A DNA stretch of 52,706 nucleotides, taken from assembly GCA_001784805.1 (NCBI GenBank), contig MFSE01000006.1, forward strand, positions 1 through 52,706. The letters run 5' to 3'. Within the stretch, counting starts at the first letter, position 1; each line of letters opens with the position of its first letter. Positions 1 through 8,487 of the stretch are shown here, piece by piece. The notes beneath the pieces are model-generated. The model was not told the origin of the DNA. It did no database searches and saw only the letters and a program-made list of their open reading frames with translations. The stretch comes from Candidatus Moranbacteria bacterium RIFOXYA12_FULL_35_19. GTDB lineage: Bacteria; Patescibacteriota; Minisyncoccia; Moranbacterales; UBA2206. The position numbers and the translations under genes were made by a program.

Positions 1-2
1 AT

Positions 3-55
3 ATCCGAAATTTCCCTTCAGAAACCCTTCGGGATTTCTTCGGAAAACTTCGGAT
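3..55. repeat. Inverted-repeat hairpin at left edge
   Basis: Outer arms ATCCGAAATTTCC and GGAAAACTTCGGAT are nearly complementary. An inner hairpin AGAAACCC-TTCG-GGATTTCT has a stable UUCG-type loop. It lies just before the lipoprotein gene and could end a transcript entering from the left or be one of the small palindromic elements common here. No clear T tract follows on either strand. Confidence 0.6.
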
Positions 56-92
56 TATCCGCGCACGTTAGATGAAATAATTAAAATTTTTT

Positions 93-389
93 ATGAAAAA
101 ACTAACAATTATTGCATTATCTGTTTCCTTAATATTTTTGTCTGGTTGCGTGAATCAAACAACGCATAAACCAATAGAACCTAAAACAAAGGCATATTAT
201 GATAGTTTTAGAGAAAAATGCGACAAAGACGGTTGTTGTCTGAGCTCAGTCAAAAATGCCGAGAAAGAAAATTCCTTAATATTCGAAAGTAATAATGGTG
301 GCATGAATATTGAAAATGAATGTCCTGATGGATATCAGCTGGATATGAATAAATGCATAACTAGCTATATTTGGTGTATTAAAAAATAA
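93..389 (+). CDS. Small cysteine-rich lipoprotein, function unknown
   Basis: This 98-residue protein begins with a lipoprotein signal peptide: KK charge, a hydrophobic stretch at residues 4-17 and lipobox L-S-G-C with the lipidated Cys at 19. The mature part is short and polar and holds several further cysteines (a CDKDGCC group, then three spaced ones near the C-terminus), so a small disulfide-stabilised extracytoplasmic domain is likely. I do not recognise a family. The start has no obvious Shine-Dalgarno, which is usual for this window. It stands alone, followed by about 145 bases before the hicBA promoter. Coding status rests on the convincing signal peptide. Confidence 0.75.
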   Translation: MKKLTIIALSVSLIFLSGCVNQTTHKPIEPKTKAYYDSFREKCDKDGCCLSSVKNAEKENSLIFESNNGGMNIENECPDGYQLDMNKCITSYIWCIKK

Positions 390-483
390 TAAATTTTAAT
401 TACAAAGGTATCTGCAAAACTTCGCTTCATCGGGAAACATTCAGTAAAATCGCTCGCTCGCTTCGCTCGCGTTATACACAAAT

Positions 484-518
484 TTGACATATTTTTGCCT
501 CTGTGGCAGTATTATAAT
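484..518 (+). promoter_or_regulatory. Probable hicBA promoter with operator-like palindrome
   Basis: TTGACA at 484-489 and TATAAT at 513-518 are both consensus but 23 bases apart, which is too long. A nearer -10-like TATTAT at 510-515 still gives 20. Between them lies TGCC-TCTGT-GGCA (496-508), a possible operator for HicB autoregulation. The boxes are seen; the regulation is inferred from known hic operons. Confidence 0.45.
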
Positions 519-535
519 ATAGAAACAATAAATAT

Positions 536-754
536 ATGCGCAAAATTTATTTAAAAAATGTAGTTTGGAAAGAGGGAAAATATTATGTCGCTCAGTGTTT
601 GAATGTGGACATTTCCAGTTTTGGCAAGACTAAAAAAGAAGCTTTGGCATCCTTAGATGAAGCGTTAGAATTATATTTTGAAGACATCAAGGTTCCGAAA
701 GTGACAAAAATTGAACAGCCGGAACTTATCCAGATGTCAATTTGCCATGCCTAA
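536..754 (+). CDS. hicB: HicB-family antitoxin
   Basis: A 72-residue partial-RNase-H-fold antitoxin. The N-terminal strands, the motif QCLNVDISSFGKTKKEAL and the following acidic helix (LDEALELYFED) are typical of HicB, where a degenerate RNase H-like domain neutralises HicA. It lacks the C-terminal HTH or RHH domain of longer HicB proteins, so DNA binding is uncertain. The gene overlaps hicA by 8 bases, so the two are probably translationally coupled. HicB comes first, the reverse of the commonest hicAB order but well known. The pair is stand-alone. Confidence 0.88.
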   Translation: MRKIYLKNVVWKEGKYYVAQCLNVDISSFGKTKKEALASLDEALELYFEDIKVPKVTKIEQPELIQMSICHA

Positions 755-965
755 ACTATATTCATCATCAAATATTATCAAAGTCCTTCAAAAAAAGGGC
801 TTTGTTTTTATTTCCCAAAAAGGCAGTCATGTGAAGTTGCGAAAAAATAGCAGTCCAACTTTAACGGTAATTGTTCCAGCCGGCAGAAAAGAAATCCCTT
901 TTGGAACTTTTAAATCAATTTTGCGCCAAGCTAATTTAAGCCAGAGTGATTTTGGGCAAAAATAA
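747..965 (+). CDS. hicA: HicA-family mRNA interferase toxin
   Basis: A 72-residue double-stranded-RNA-binding-fold toxin. The family pattern is clear: an N-terminal helix, KVLQKKGF, then QKGSHVKLRK with the catalytic His, and a C-terminal LRQANLSQSDF. HicA cleaves mRNA in a ribosome-independent way and is held inactive by HicB. I chose the ATG at 747, overlapping the hicB stop, because the protein then begins exactly where HicA proteins begin; an in-frame start at 711 would add residues with no family similarity. Active-site His present, length normal, so probably functional. Confidence 0.9.
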   Translation: MPKLYSSSNIIKVLQKKGFVFISQKGSHVKLRKNSSPTLTVIVPAGRKEIPFGTFKSILRQANLSQSDFGQK

Positions 966-972
966 ATCAAAA

Positions 973-1001
973 TTGTTTTACTTTTACATTTAATATATAA
1001 T
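973..1001 (+). promoter_or_regulatory. Sigma-70-type promoter for mscL
   Basis: TTGTTT (973-978), a 17-base spacer and TATAAT (996-1001) lie 27 bases before the mscL start. They would give a leader of about 20 bases. The close-set genes at 1431 and 1765 may be read from it too. Confidence 0.65.
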
Positions 1002-1027
1002 AAAGATACTTAAAAATTTTAAAAAAT

Positions 1028-1414
1028 ATGTTCAAAGAATTTAAAGAATTTGCCGTTAGAGGAAATGTAATTGATATGGCGGTAGGGATAATTATTGGAG
1101 CGAGCTTTGGAAAAATTGTAAGCTCGTTAGTGTCAGATATAATTATGCCACCCATTGGAGTATTACTTGGAGGAATTGATTTTTCGAGTTTTGTAATCAC
1201 TCTCAAAAAAGCTTCCGCAACAACGGAAGCTATAACCTTAAATTATGGATTATTCATAAACACACTACTTGATTTTCTCATTATAGCCTTTGCAATATTT
1301 ATTGCTGTAAAGCAAATCAATAGGTTGAAAAAGAAAGAAGAAGCAAAACCTGAAAAAACAGCTGAAGAAATATTACTCTTAAGAGAAATTAGAGATCAAT
1401 TAAGTAAAAAATAA
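1028..1414 (+). CDS. mscL: Large-conductance mechanosensitive channel MscL
   Basis: A 128-residue homologue of MscL, the homopentameric channel that opens under membrane tension and releases solutes during osmotic downshock. The N-terminal amphipathic helix ([19 protein letters not shown]) and the glycine-rich first transmembrane segment with [20 protein letters not shown] are diagnostic. A periplasmic loop, the second membrane segment near residues 78-98 and a charged C-terminal helix ([25 protein letters not shown]) follow in the normal order. A well-formed promoter lies just upstream. Two small membrane-protein genes follow at 16 and 4 bases. Confidence 0.97.
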   Translation: MFKEFKEFAVRGNVIDMAVGIIIGASFGKIVSSLVSDIIMPPIGVLLGGIDFSSFVITLKKASATTEAITLNYGLFINTLLDFLIIAFAIFIAVKQINRLKKKEEAKPEKTAEEILLLREIRDQLSKK

Positions 1415-1430
1415 TATCTAACAAAAAATT

Positions 1431-1760
1431 ATGATTCCGATTGAATTTTTGCGACAATTTCGTTTGGGCGATTATGCTATTTTTGATTTTGCGGTATCTT
1501 TTTTAGGAATTTATCTACTCGCTCCCCTACTTTCAAAATTATTTTTGAAACTCAAACTTGATATTCCCAAACAAAATTGGTTATATTTAACTTTGCCGAT
1601 TGGCGTCACCACTCACCTACTTTTTGGAAAAATTACCCCCTTAACGCGAGATTTTATCGATATTCAAGGTCATTATATAGTGAAAATAATTATTTTAGGT
1701 TTGCTATTTCTTGGGTTAAATGATATAAAGATAATAAGAAAAAATAATCAATTAAAATAA
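1431..1760 (+). CDS. Small integral membrane protein, unknown
   Basis: A 109-residue protein with about three hydrophobic segments (near residues 17-38, 50-66 and 84-98) joined by short basic loops. It starts 16 bases after mscL and ends 4 bases before the next membrane-protein gene, so the three are probably co-transcribed. I recognise no catalytic motif or family. The LRQFRLGDYAIFDFAVSFLGIYLL start recalls short conserved hypothetical membrane proteins of this bacterial group, but that is an impression, not an identification. Confidence 0.65.
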   Translation: MIPIEFLRQFRLGDYAIFDFAVSFLGIYLLAPLLSKLFLKLKLDIPKQNWLYLTLPIGVTTHLLFGKITPLTRDFIDIQGHYIVKIIILGLLFLGLNDIKIIRKNNQLK

Positions 1761-1764
1761 ATTT

Positions 1765-1977
1765 ATGACAAAATCAAAAACTTATGGAGTACTGATAATT
1801 TCTTTTGCAATAATTCTTATCATTCTCACAATCGCCTACACTGTCCTCTTTTCTATTTTCGGTTTGATGTCCGGCGGTTCAATTCTGATGATTGCTCCAC
1901 TAATACTACTTGCTATACTTTTGATCATTGGCTTTTGTTTTCTTTTGCGAATAGGCCTTAGCTATTGGAAAAAATAA
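1765..1977 (+). CDS. Small two-helix membrane protein, unknown
   Basis: A 70-residue protein with two long hydrophobic segments (about residues 8-30 and 38-63) separated by a short glycine-containing turn, ending in a basic LSYWKK tail. It follows the previous gene by 4 bases and converges on murJ, whose stop lies 3 bases beyond. Composition and position support a real gene. No function can be assigned. Confidence 0.6.
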   Translation: MTKSKTYGVLIISFAIILIILTIAYTVLFSIFGLMSGGSILMIAPLILLAILLIIGFCFLLRIGLSYWKK

Positions 1978-1980
1978 TTT

Positions 1981-3627
1981 CTACATTCCACTTACTTCTC
2001 CAATATCTTCCGCTAAAATAATTTTCTCCTTTTTGAAAATCCGTCGAGTGATGGATTTTTTAAAAGTGAAATATTCCTCCAATCCTGTCAAATGAGAAAC
2101 TGCAAGAAAAACCAAAGCGCCTAAAATAGCCGAAACGGAAAGTTGAGAAAAAACTCCCAAGAAAGTATCTAAGTCGATAAATTTTACCACTAAATATTTA
2201 GAAGCCTGAATCACTGCTCCGCTAAACAATGTTGCCAGAACTATTTTTCCAACCGAACTGATTATTTTTTTGTCATCTAAATTTTCATATTTCAATCTTA
2301 AGAGAAAAAGCAAAAGAAGCATTTGCACCAAACTAGAAAGAGAAAAAGCCATGGCCAGACTCAATATTTTATATTTCCCAATTAATAATATTACCGCCAA
2401 AATATTAACTGTTTCCGTAACAAGTGCTACATAGAATGGAGTTTTAGTATTATGCATTGCATAAAACGCCCGCGCCAAAAGCGGAACCAAACATTGCGCA
2501 AACAAACTCAAGGAAAAAATTCCCAAGCATTGAAAAGTAAGCACGGTATCTTCCCAATCGAATTGACCACTTCCTAAAATTACCCGCACAATTTGAGCGC
2601 GTAGTAGCAAAATAAAAGCGCTTAACGGAATTATAAAAAAAAGAATTTGGCGAAAAGTTTCGGAAAAATTAGTTATAAAACCATCTTTGTCTTTTTTAGA
2701 ATGAAGCGCTGAAAGAGTGGGGAAAACTGCAATCGCAAAAGAAACTCCAATGATCCCAAGCGGAACAGATTGTAAATTTTGAGCAAAACTGAAAATCGCC
2801 AATGATCCAGAAGCAAGAAAGGAAGCAAAAATTGTAATCACAAAAAGATTGATTTGATTTACCGCGATACCAAGCGTGCGAGGAATCATTAAACGAAAAA
2901 CCTTGCGCACTTCGATATTGGAAAAATGATTTCTGATTGACCAACTATATCGAAAACCAAGTTGGCGAGAAGATGGATATTGAGTAAGCAAATGCAAAAA
3001 AGCTCCCAGTACTACTCCCCAAGCTAAGCCAATCGGTCCCCAAAATCGCACAAAAAATATGATGCCAAAAATTATTCCTAAATTATAAAATATCGGAGCC
3101 AGAGAATAAATAAAAAATCTTTTGTAGGAAGTCAAAATTCCGCCAAAAATTCCACTGATACCCAAAAATAACGGGCTAAGAAACATTATTCGGGTAAAGA
3201 GCACCACTTTTTCCATTTTCTCCGGAGAAAAACCTGGGGTAATTATTTTCATAAGATACGGCGAGAAAATGCAAAAAATTATTCCGCAAATAATGATAAG
3301 CCCGACTGCCAAATTCATAACTCCATTGACCAGTTTCCAGGCCTCTTTTTCTTTTTCATTACTAATAAGCCCAGTAAAAATTGGAATAAAGGCCGCGCTA
3401 AGTGCGCCTAAAATCAACATATTATAAATCAAATCAGGAATACGAAAAGCTGCGTAATAAATGTCGAGGGTATCGCCGGCACCAAAAGTCGAAGCCAAGA
3501 GACGATCGCGAAAAAGCCCCAAAATTCGGCTCATTAGCCCAGCAATAGTAATCAAAAAAGCTGCACTCATTACAGAAGAAGGCACATGAGAATTTAAAAA
3601 AGTATTCTTTATGATTTTGCTAAACAT
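1981..3627 (-). CDS. murJ: MurJ/MviN-family lipid flippase
   Basis: A 548-residue MOP-superfamily exporter. MurJ flips lipid II across the cytoplasmic membrane for peptidoglycan synthesis. The N-terminal hallmark GLMSRILGLFRDRLLASTFGAGDTLDIYYAAFRIPDL, split by normal helix boundaries, is strongly conserved, and about 14 membrane segments follow. The gene ends a polysaccharide cluster and lies 1 base after the DUF4012 gene, so here it might flip a surface-glycan lipid intermediate as well as, or instead of, lipid II. The window's murC, murG, murB and ftsW are more than 25 kb away. The fold is certain; the substrate is not. Confidence 0.93.
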   Translation of the reverse strand: MFSKIIKNTFLNSHVPSSVMSAAFLITIAGLMSRILGLFRDRLLASTFGAGDTLDIYYAAFRIPDLIYNMLILGALSAAFIPIFTGLISNEKEKEAWKLVNGVMNLAVGLIIICGIIFCIFSPYLMKIITPGFSPEKMEKVVLFTRIMFLSPLFLGISGIFGGILTSYKRFFIYSLAPIFYNLGIIFGIIFFVRFWGPIGLAWGVVLGAFLHLLTQYPSSRQLGFRYSWSIRNHFSNIEVRKVFRLMIPRTLGIAVNQINLFVITIFASFLASGSLAIFSFAQNLQSVPLGIIGVSFAIAVFPTLSALHSKKDKDGFITNFSETFRQILFFIIPLSAFILLLRAQIVRVILGSGQFDWEDTVLTFQCLGIFSLSLFAQCLVPLLARAFYAMHNTKTPFYVALVTETVNILAVILLIGKYKILSLAMAFSLSSLVQMLLLLFLLRLKYENLDDKKIISSVGKIVLATLFSGAVIQASKYLVVKFIDLDTFLGVFSQLSVSAILGALVFLAVSHLTGLEEYFTFKKSITRRIFKKEKIILAEDIGEVSGM

Positions 3628-3628
3628 A

Positions 3629-6061
3629 TTAATTTTTCAAAAAAGATAATCCGATAAATTTATCCGTAATTAAATCTGTTTCCATTCTAACTCCCGCTTG
3701 ATTATCTGACAAATTTTCCGTTTTCAAAAGATTTTTTTCAGGATATTGCCAAGAAATTTTATAGAGTTCGGGATAATTTATTTTTGTAATAAATTCGCTT
3801 CCCTGACTGCCGGATTGTTTTTGAGCTAGCAAAGAATAAGCACCCGTCGATGACGGCATATTTAAATTAATTTTAAACGGCAAAACATAAACATATTTAA
3901 GTGTGACTGTTTCTTTCGGACTCACATAAACCCAATTAGCAAAAACGGTTTTTCCACTATCCTCATAAATTCTCGTTCCGCTTTTTTCGTCAATTTCCAC
4001 AGAATCTTCTTCCATTTGAACTTGTGCATCCCGCTTGAAGCCTAAAGCGTTGTAATCTAGCGGAGAAGAATTGAATTCCCTCGTTTGACCTTCTGCGCTG
4101 ATAAGACGCGCTCCTTTGGGTACATAAACCCGCAAATAATTAGCATTGACCTTATTCCACCATTCATACGGAGAATCTCCACCCGTATGCTTTCTGATTA
4201 TAGTAACAGTATCAACAATCGTTCCATCTTCTTGGATATCAGCTTCGTGAGTTATCTTTTCCTCAATCACTCCATCAGTCTTAAAACCATTTATATTGGT
4301 ATTGATCACACTCAAATAATCATTCGGCGTATCCAAAATTTCTCCCGACCAGCCATTTTCAGACAAAACTTTTTCAATCTCCCAATTTTTTGAATAAATT
4401 AAAATTTGCTTTTGGTTGAGACTTGCCAAAAAAACATTGGCCGTCTTGGAAAAATCAGCAAAGTTTTGAGAATTAAAAACCTTGTCCAAAACTTTTGGCG
4501 CCAAATCGGAAAGAATTTTTTTCGGCTGGTTCAATTCCTTGTCATAATCAATTTCCACTTCGTATTGAATTTTTTCAATAAAATTATGCTCGTCCACTGA
4601 CACACCATATTCCGGCATTTCAATCGGACCAGTAATTTCTAAAAGTTTTTGCATAACCGTTGGAGTCATGGTAATTATTCCATCTACTGTCGGTCCGCCA
4701 GTTTTTTCATAAAAGAAAGAAGCTTTTTCTGCGCTCACTGGAAAATCAGGAAACCAATTGCTGTCATGCAAGCTCCAAGCAGCGCTGATTTTTTGAATAG
4801 GTAGTGGTGGAACAACTTTTTCTCGCAGTTGCCCGTCTGGATTGAAAATTCCATCAATGAAAAAATTTCGCACTCGACCGTTAAAAATATCCAACAGGCC
4901 ATAACTTCCAATGAATCCTCCCGTCGCCCGCATTTCTTGGTTGTTTTGGAATAAAAATAAATATTTTCGCGGACCGTTTCCTCCTAAAATATCTACCAGT
5001 ATTCTTTCTTGATCAAGAAATTTTGCCAAAGCGCTATTTAAGATCGGCAATTGACTTTTAGCCCGCATAAACTCACTACGATTTTCTTTGGGGATATCAT
5101 CCAATTTCACATCCGCTAAAAAATCTTGCGCTTCTTCCAAAAGAACAGAAATTTCTTTCAATTTGGTTGAATTATTTTGAAATAATTCCAAATAGGATAC
5201 CGTTTCTCCACTAGAACTTCCTTGCTTGATATTTTCAATGTTTTTTAGAATTTCAGAAATTAATTTACCAGCTTGAGAAATATTTTCTCCCGCTTTTATA
5301 ATATTACTACCGGAAGAAATTTTCGACAGATATGGAATATATTTGGTAAAATTAGCCAGCGAGCCACCTAAAATTCCCAGATCATCGGAAACTTGGCTCA
5401 ATTTTTCATTCGCCTGTTCAAATTTTATATAAGATTCGTCAAAGTTTCCTTTTTTTATAGCGTCTTTAGCCAAAACTAATTCCGCAATTGCTGATTCTCC
5501 TTTGACCATTCCTCCGTTTTTCAGCTTAATTGCACTGTTGGCACCGATAAAAAAGACGATCAAAAAAGCGCTGGCAAAAGCGAATTTTCCTAACCATAAA
5601 AAATTTCGTCCCACTATCCGACCAATTGGAATTTGAATTTTTGGCAAAGGCGAAATTGATTTTTTCGGCAAAATATTTTCTTCCTCTTCTTTGGAAAAAT
5701 CTCCTTCTCCCCAACTGATAAATTCCACTGAAACATTGCGGACATTCTCCACATCTTGGGCATTAATAGGGATTCTTTTTTTCTTTTTGCGTAAAAATTC
5801 TTTTTCTTCTTTCAGCATTTCAACGAATCTTCTGGCTTCTTCCTCAAAAATACTCGGGCTTCTCAAGTCCTCCATTTTTTTTATTTTTTTTGGCAAACTA
5901 TAATCCGGCAGTTTATCCTTCCCTTCTTCTTTCTTTGAAATCTCCGCCACTCGAATAATTTTTTCTATTTTTTTCAAATCTAAATTACCCACTCTATCAG
6001 TCGGTCGGACATCAAACATCTGCGGGAATATTTGTTTTTTTGAAAATTTATTATCCCCCAT
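3629..6061 (-). CDS. DUF4012 membrane-anchored extracytoplasmic protein
   Basis: An 810-residue bitopic protein. The first 155 residues are charged and probably cytoplasmic, one membrane helix follows at about 156-178, and the rest lies outside. A helical stretch at 190-330 leads into the DUF4012 core, seen in RKYLFLFQNNQEMRATGGF, DGIITMTPTVMQKLLEITGP and the later mostly beta C-terminal part. The DUF4012 family is abundant in candidate phyla radiation bacteria and often sits beside polysaccharide genes. The logic of the core resembles LytR-CpsA-Psr ligases, which suggests a role in attaching or handling glycans, but that is inference. It lies 1 base before murJ and after three glycosyltransferase genes. 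Confidence 0.85.
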   Translation of the reverse strand: MGDNKFSKKQIFPQMFDVRPTDRVGNLDLKKIEKIIRVAEISKKEEGKDKLPDYSLPKKIKKMEDLRSPSIFEEEARRFVEMLKEEKEFLRKKKKRIPINAQDVENVRNVSVEFISWGEGDFSKEEEENILPKKSISPLPKIQIPIGRIVGRNFLWLGKFAFASAFLIVFFIGANSAIKLKNGGMVKGESAIAELVLAKDAIKKGNFDESYIKFEQANEKLSQVSDDLGILGGSLANFTKYIPYLSKISSGSNIIKAGENISQAGKLISEILKNIENIKQGSSSGETVSYLELFQNNSTKLKEISVLLEEAQDFLADVKLDDIPKENRSEFMRAKSQLPILNSALAKFLDQERILVDILGGNGPRKYLFLFQNNQEMRATGGFIGSYGLLDIFNGRVRNFFIDGIFNPDGQLREKVVPPLPIQKISAAWSLHDSNWFPDFPVSAEKASFFYEKTGGPTVDGIITMTPTVMQKLLEITGPIEMPEYGVSVDEHNFIEKIQYEVEIDYDKELNQPKKILSDLAPKVLDKVFNSQNFADFSKTANVFLASLNQKQILIYSKNWEIEKVLSENGWSGEILDTPNDYLSVINTNINGFKTDGVIEEKITHEADIQEDGTIVDTVTIIRKHTGGDSPYEWWNKVNANYLRVYVPKGARLISAEGQTREFNSSPLDYNALGFKRDAQVQMEEDSVEIDEKSGTRIYEDSGKTVFANWVYVSPKETVTLKYVYVLPFKINLNMPSSTGAYSLLAQKQSGSQGSEFITKINYPELYKISWQYPEKNLLKTENLSDNQAGVRMETDLITDKFIGLSFLKN

Positions 6062-6115
6062 TTACCCTGTTAAATAAGATTTAAGCCTATCTTTTTATAT
6101 GCTCAAATATTAATT

Positions 6116-7240
6116 TTAAATTTTTAAATACAATTTAATCGTCTCTTTGGCCATTTTTTTCCAGCTATAATGAGTTACTCTCTCATAACCTTTTTGAATT
6201 AATGTTTTTTGCAAATTTTCATCATTCAAAACCTTAATGATTGATCCAGCCATATCTGCTGTATTTTTTCCATCAAAATAATAAGTACTATCAGATAAAA
6301 TTTCTTTCATACACTCTTGATCAGAAGAAACAACCGGCACGCCTTTTGACATTGCTTCCAATGGTGGCAAACCAAATCCTTCATAAAGAGTCGGCCAAAC
6401 GAATGCCGAGGAGCTTCGAAAAACTGCGTCCATTTCGTGATCTGATATATAATCAGTAAAAATTATGCCAGCTATTTTCTGCTTTATTGAAAAATTTTTA
6501 AGCCTTCTATAAAAATAATCTTCTTTGCCAACCAAAACTAAATTTAAATTTTTTTCCGCCTTTCTAATTTCCCTAAAAGATAAAATAAGCTTTTCCAGAT
6601 TTTTATGCGGATAAGCGTTTCCCACATAAAGAATATATGGTTTAATTATACCATATCTGGCTAAAATTTCATCATACTTATAGTGTGGGGTAAATAAACA
6701 AAAATCTTCTGCCGATTCATAAGTCACTTTGATTTTTTCCGACTTTATTTTGGGATAAGTTTTCAAAATATCATTTTTTGTGAAATTAGAAACAGCTATT
6801 ATTTTTTGCGCCCGATTGATCGCGGAACTTATTACAATTTTATAAGCAAAAAATTTGAGCCAATAAAAAACAGGAGCCAAAGTTGAACTTTTAGTTGTTG
6901 GAAAATGAACTAGTATTAAATCATGGATAGTTACGATAAATTTTCTTTTATATAAAAGCGGTACATTGAAATGAGGAAAATGTGTCAAATCAAGTTTATA
7001 TTTTTCAAGTAACCGTGGAAATTTTATCTGCTCGGCAAAAGTATACCAGCGATAATCCGCCAGCACCCGCTGAAAATTTTTATTTTTCGGCTGGTAATCT
7101 TCAAAATTTTCTTTTTTAAGAAAAATAAAATACTGATTGGAATTATCAACCTTTTCTAAATTTTCTATTAATTTTTGCGTGTAGCGCCCAAGTCCTTTGC
7201 CAATTGGCCCAAAAAACCGAGCGTCAATCCCAATTCTCAT
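6116..7240 (-). CDS. GT4-type glycosyltransferase (third in cluster)
   Basis: A 374-residue GT-B-fold retaining glycosyltransferase. The N-terminal acceptor domain starts with a GPIGKGLGRYT glycine loop. The C-terminal nucleotide-sugar domain has the PHKN motif (YVGNAYPHKNLEKLI) and the EX7E segment YEGFGLPPLEAMSKGVPVV. Such enzymes transfer hexoses or deoxyhexoses from activated sugars to a lipid-linked glycan on the cytoplasmic face. It is similar in layout to the next gene upstream, so the pair may have arisen by duplication. A 100-base word-repeat hairpin separates them. Sugar specificity cannot be read from sequence. Confidence 0.9.
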   Translation of the reverse strand: MRIGIDARFFGPIGKGLGRYTQKLIENLEKVDNSNQYFIFLKKENFEDYQPKNKNFQRVLADYRWYTFAEQIKFPRLLEKYKLDLTHFPHFNVPLLYKRKFIVTIHDLILVHFPTTKSSTLAPVFYWLKFFAYKIVISSAINRAQKIIAVSNFTKNDILKTYPKIKSEKIKVTYESAEDFCLFTPHYKYDEILARYGIIKPYILYVGNAYPHKNLEKLILSFREIRKAEKNLNLVLVGKEDYFYRRLKNFSIKQKIAGIIFTDYISDHEMDAVFRSSSAFVWPTLYEGFGLPPLEAMSKGVPVVSSDQECMKEILSDSTYYFDGKNTADMAGSIIKVLNDENLQKTLIQKGYERVTHYSWKKMAKETIKLYLKI

Positions 7241-7340
7241 AATTACGAAATACGAAATTAATACGAAATACGAAAATACGAAAAAACGAAAAATGGAGCC
7301 TTAGTGTTTCGTATTTCGTTAATTTCGTAGTTCGTAAATT
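7241..7340. repeat. Intergenic word-repeat hairpin, TACGAAAT family
   Basis: The left arm is made of repeats of TACGAAAT/TACGAAAA; the right arm carries the complement (TTTCGTATTTCG, TTTCGTAGTTCG). Together they form a long imperfect hairpin with a short GC-containing loop (GGAGCCTTAG). The element exactly fills the gap between two glycosyltransferase genes. Related copies fill the gaps at 9572 and 11075. Confidence 0.85.
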
Positions 7341-7350
7341 TATTATACCA

Positions 7351-8487
7351 TTAAGCTTCCAAAACTTCCAAAGTTTCTTTGGCGGTTTTTTTCCAATCAA
7401 ATTCTCTTGATCTTTCCAGCCCTTTTTTGATTAAATTTTCTTTTAATTCCGGGTTTTCCAGAATTTCTTTCATTGCTAAAAAAATTTCCTCCGGCTTATA
7501 TGGATCGATAAGCACCGCGCCTCCTCCCGCTACTTCCGGCAAAGATGAATTATTCGAAGCGATGACCGGCACTCCGCATTTCATCGCTTCTAAAGGCGGA
7601 AAGCCGAAGCCCTCAAAAAATGATGGGTAAACAAAAAGCGAGGCCAAATTATACAAAAAAACCTTGTCCTCATCCGGCACGGAATTTATCACTTGAATTT
7701 TTTCCCTAAAGGGAGATTTTTCAATTTCATTATATATTTTTTCATTCATCCAGCCTTTTTCTCCAGCGATAACTAGTTTGTATTCTATCCCCTGCGTCTG
7801 CAATAAATTGAAAGCTTTGATCAATCCGGCAATATTTTTTCGCGGTTCGATAGTGCCGAAAAATAAAATAAATTTGTACGGCAGATTGAATTTTTCCTTG
7901 ACTTCAATTAATTTCTTGTCATTTCGACTAATTATACAAAAATTATCCGGCACAGCGCTTGGAATTACGGTTATTTTTTCCGGATTTATTTTATACAAAT
8001 CAATCAAGTCATTTTTAGTCGACTGCGAAACTGCAATAATTTTATCTGCTCTGCGACAAATTTTTTTTGAATTTATAAAAATATGCCACCATTTTCTTTT
8101 TGGAGAAAAATATTCACTATGATGTTCAAAAGAAAGATCATGGATCGTAGAAATTAATTTTGTTTTCTTACTTACATTTCCAAAAATAATATTCGGAGAA
8201 AATACGATATCGGATCCGCCAACCATTCGATCAATCTTGGGCCAGCCCAAATACCAAAACATTAGATTTAACAATTTATTTGGAAAATTAAATTTTTTTA
8301 TTTTTACATTAGAATATTTTTCTAACCATCGAAAATCAGCCTTGATATCTTTCCAAGAATTTAAAAAAAGAACATAATCGTTCTTTTTATCAATCAAAAA
8401 AATATGCGAAAGAAGCTGGCGAGTATATTCTTCCACTCCTGTCATTCTTCCCTCCATAAGACATCTGGCATCAATGCAAATTTTCAT
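7351..8487 (-). CDS. GT4-type glycosyltransferase (second in cluster)
   Basis: A 378-residue GT-B-fold enzyme. The N-terminus has the DARCLMEGRMTGVEEYTRQLL pattern of GT4 mannosyl- or rhamnosyltransferase-like proteins. The donor domain shows FGTIEPRKNIAGLI and the EX7E segment FEGFGFPPLEAMKCGVPVIAS. It overlaps the upstream glycosyltransferase by 17 bases, so translation is probably coupled. It should act on a polyprenyl-linked oligosaccharide begun by the sugar transferase at 9653. Substrate unknown. Confidence 0.9.
   Translation of the reverse strand: MKICIDARCLMEGRMTGVEEYTRQLLSHIFLIDKKNDYVLFLNSWKDIKADFRWLEKYSNVKIKKFNFPNKLLNLMFWYLGWPKIDRMVGGSDIVFSPNIIFGNVSKKTKLISTIHDLSFEHHSEYFSPKRKWWHIFINSKKICRRADKIIAVSQSTKNDLIDLYKINPEKITVIPSAVPDNFCIISRNDKKLIEVKEKFNLPYKFILFFGTIEPRKNIAGLIKAFNLLQTQGIEYKLVIAGEKGWMNEKIYNEIEKSPFREKIQVINSVPDEDKVFLYNLASLFVYPSFFEGFGFPPLEAMKCGVPVIASNNSSLPEVAGGGAVLIDPYKPEEIFLAMKEILENPELKENLIKKGLERSREFDWKKTAKETLEVLEA

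Noticed and set aside
430..475. GCTCGCTCGCTTCGCTCGC stretch as a hairpin
   Set aside because: It is a GCTC/TTCGCTC word repeat on one strand; no stable stem of more than a few pairs forms.
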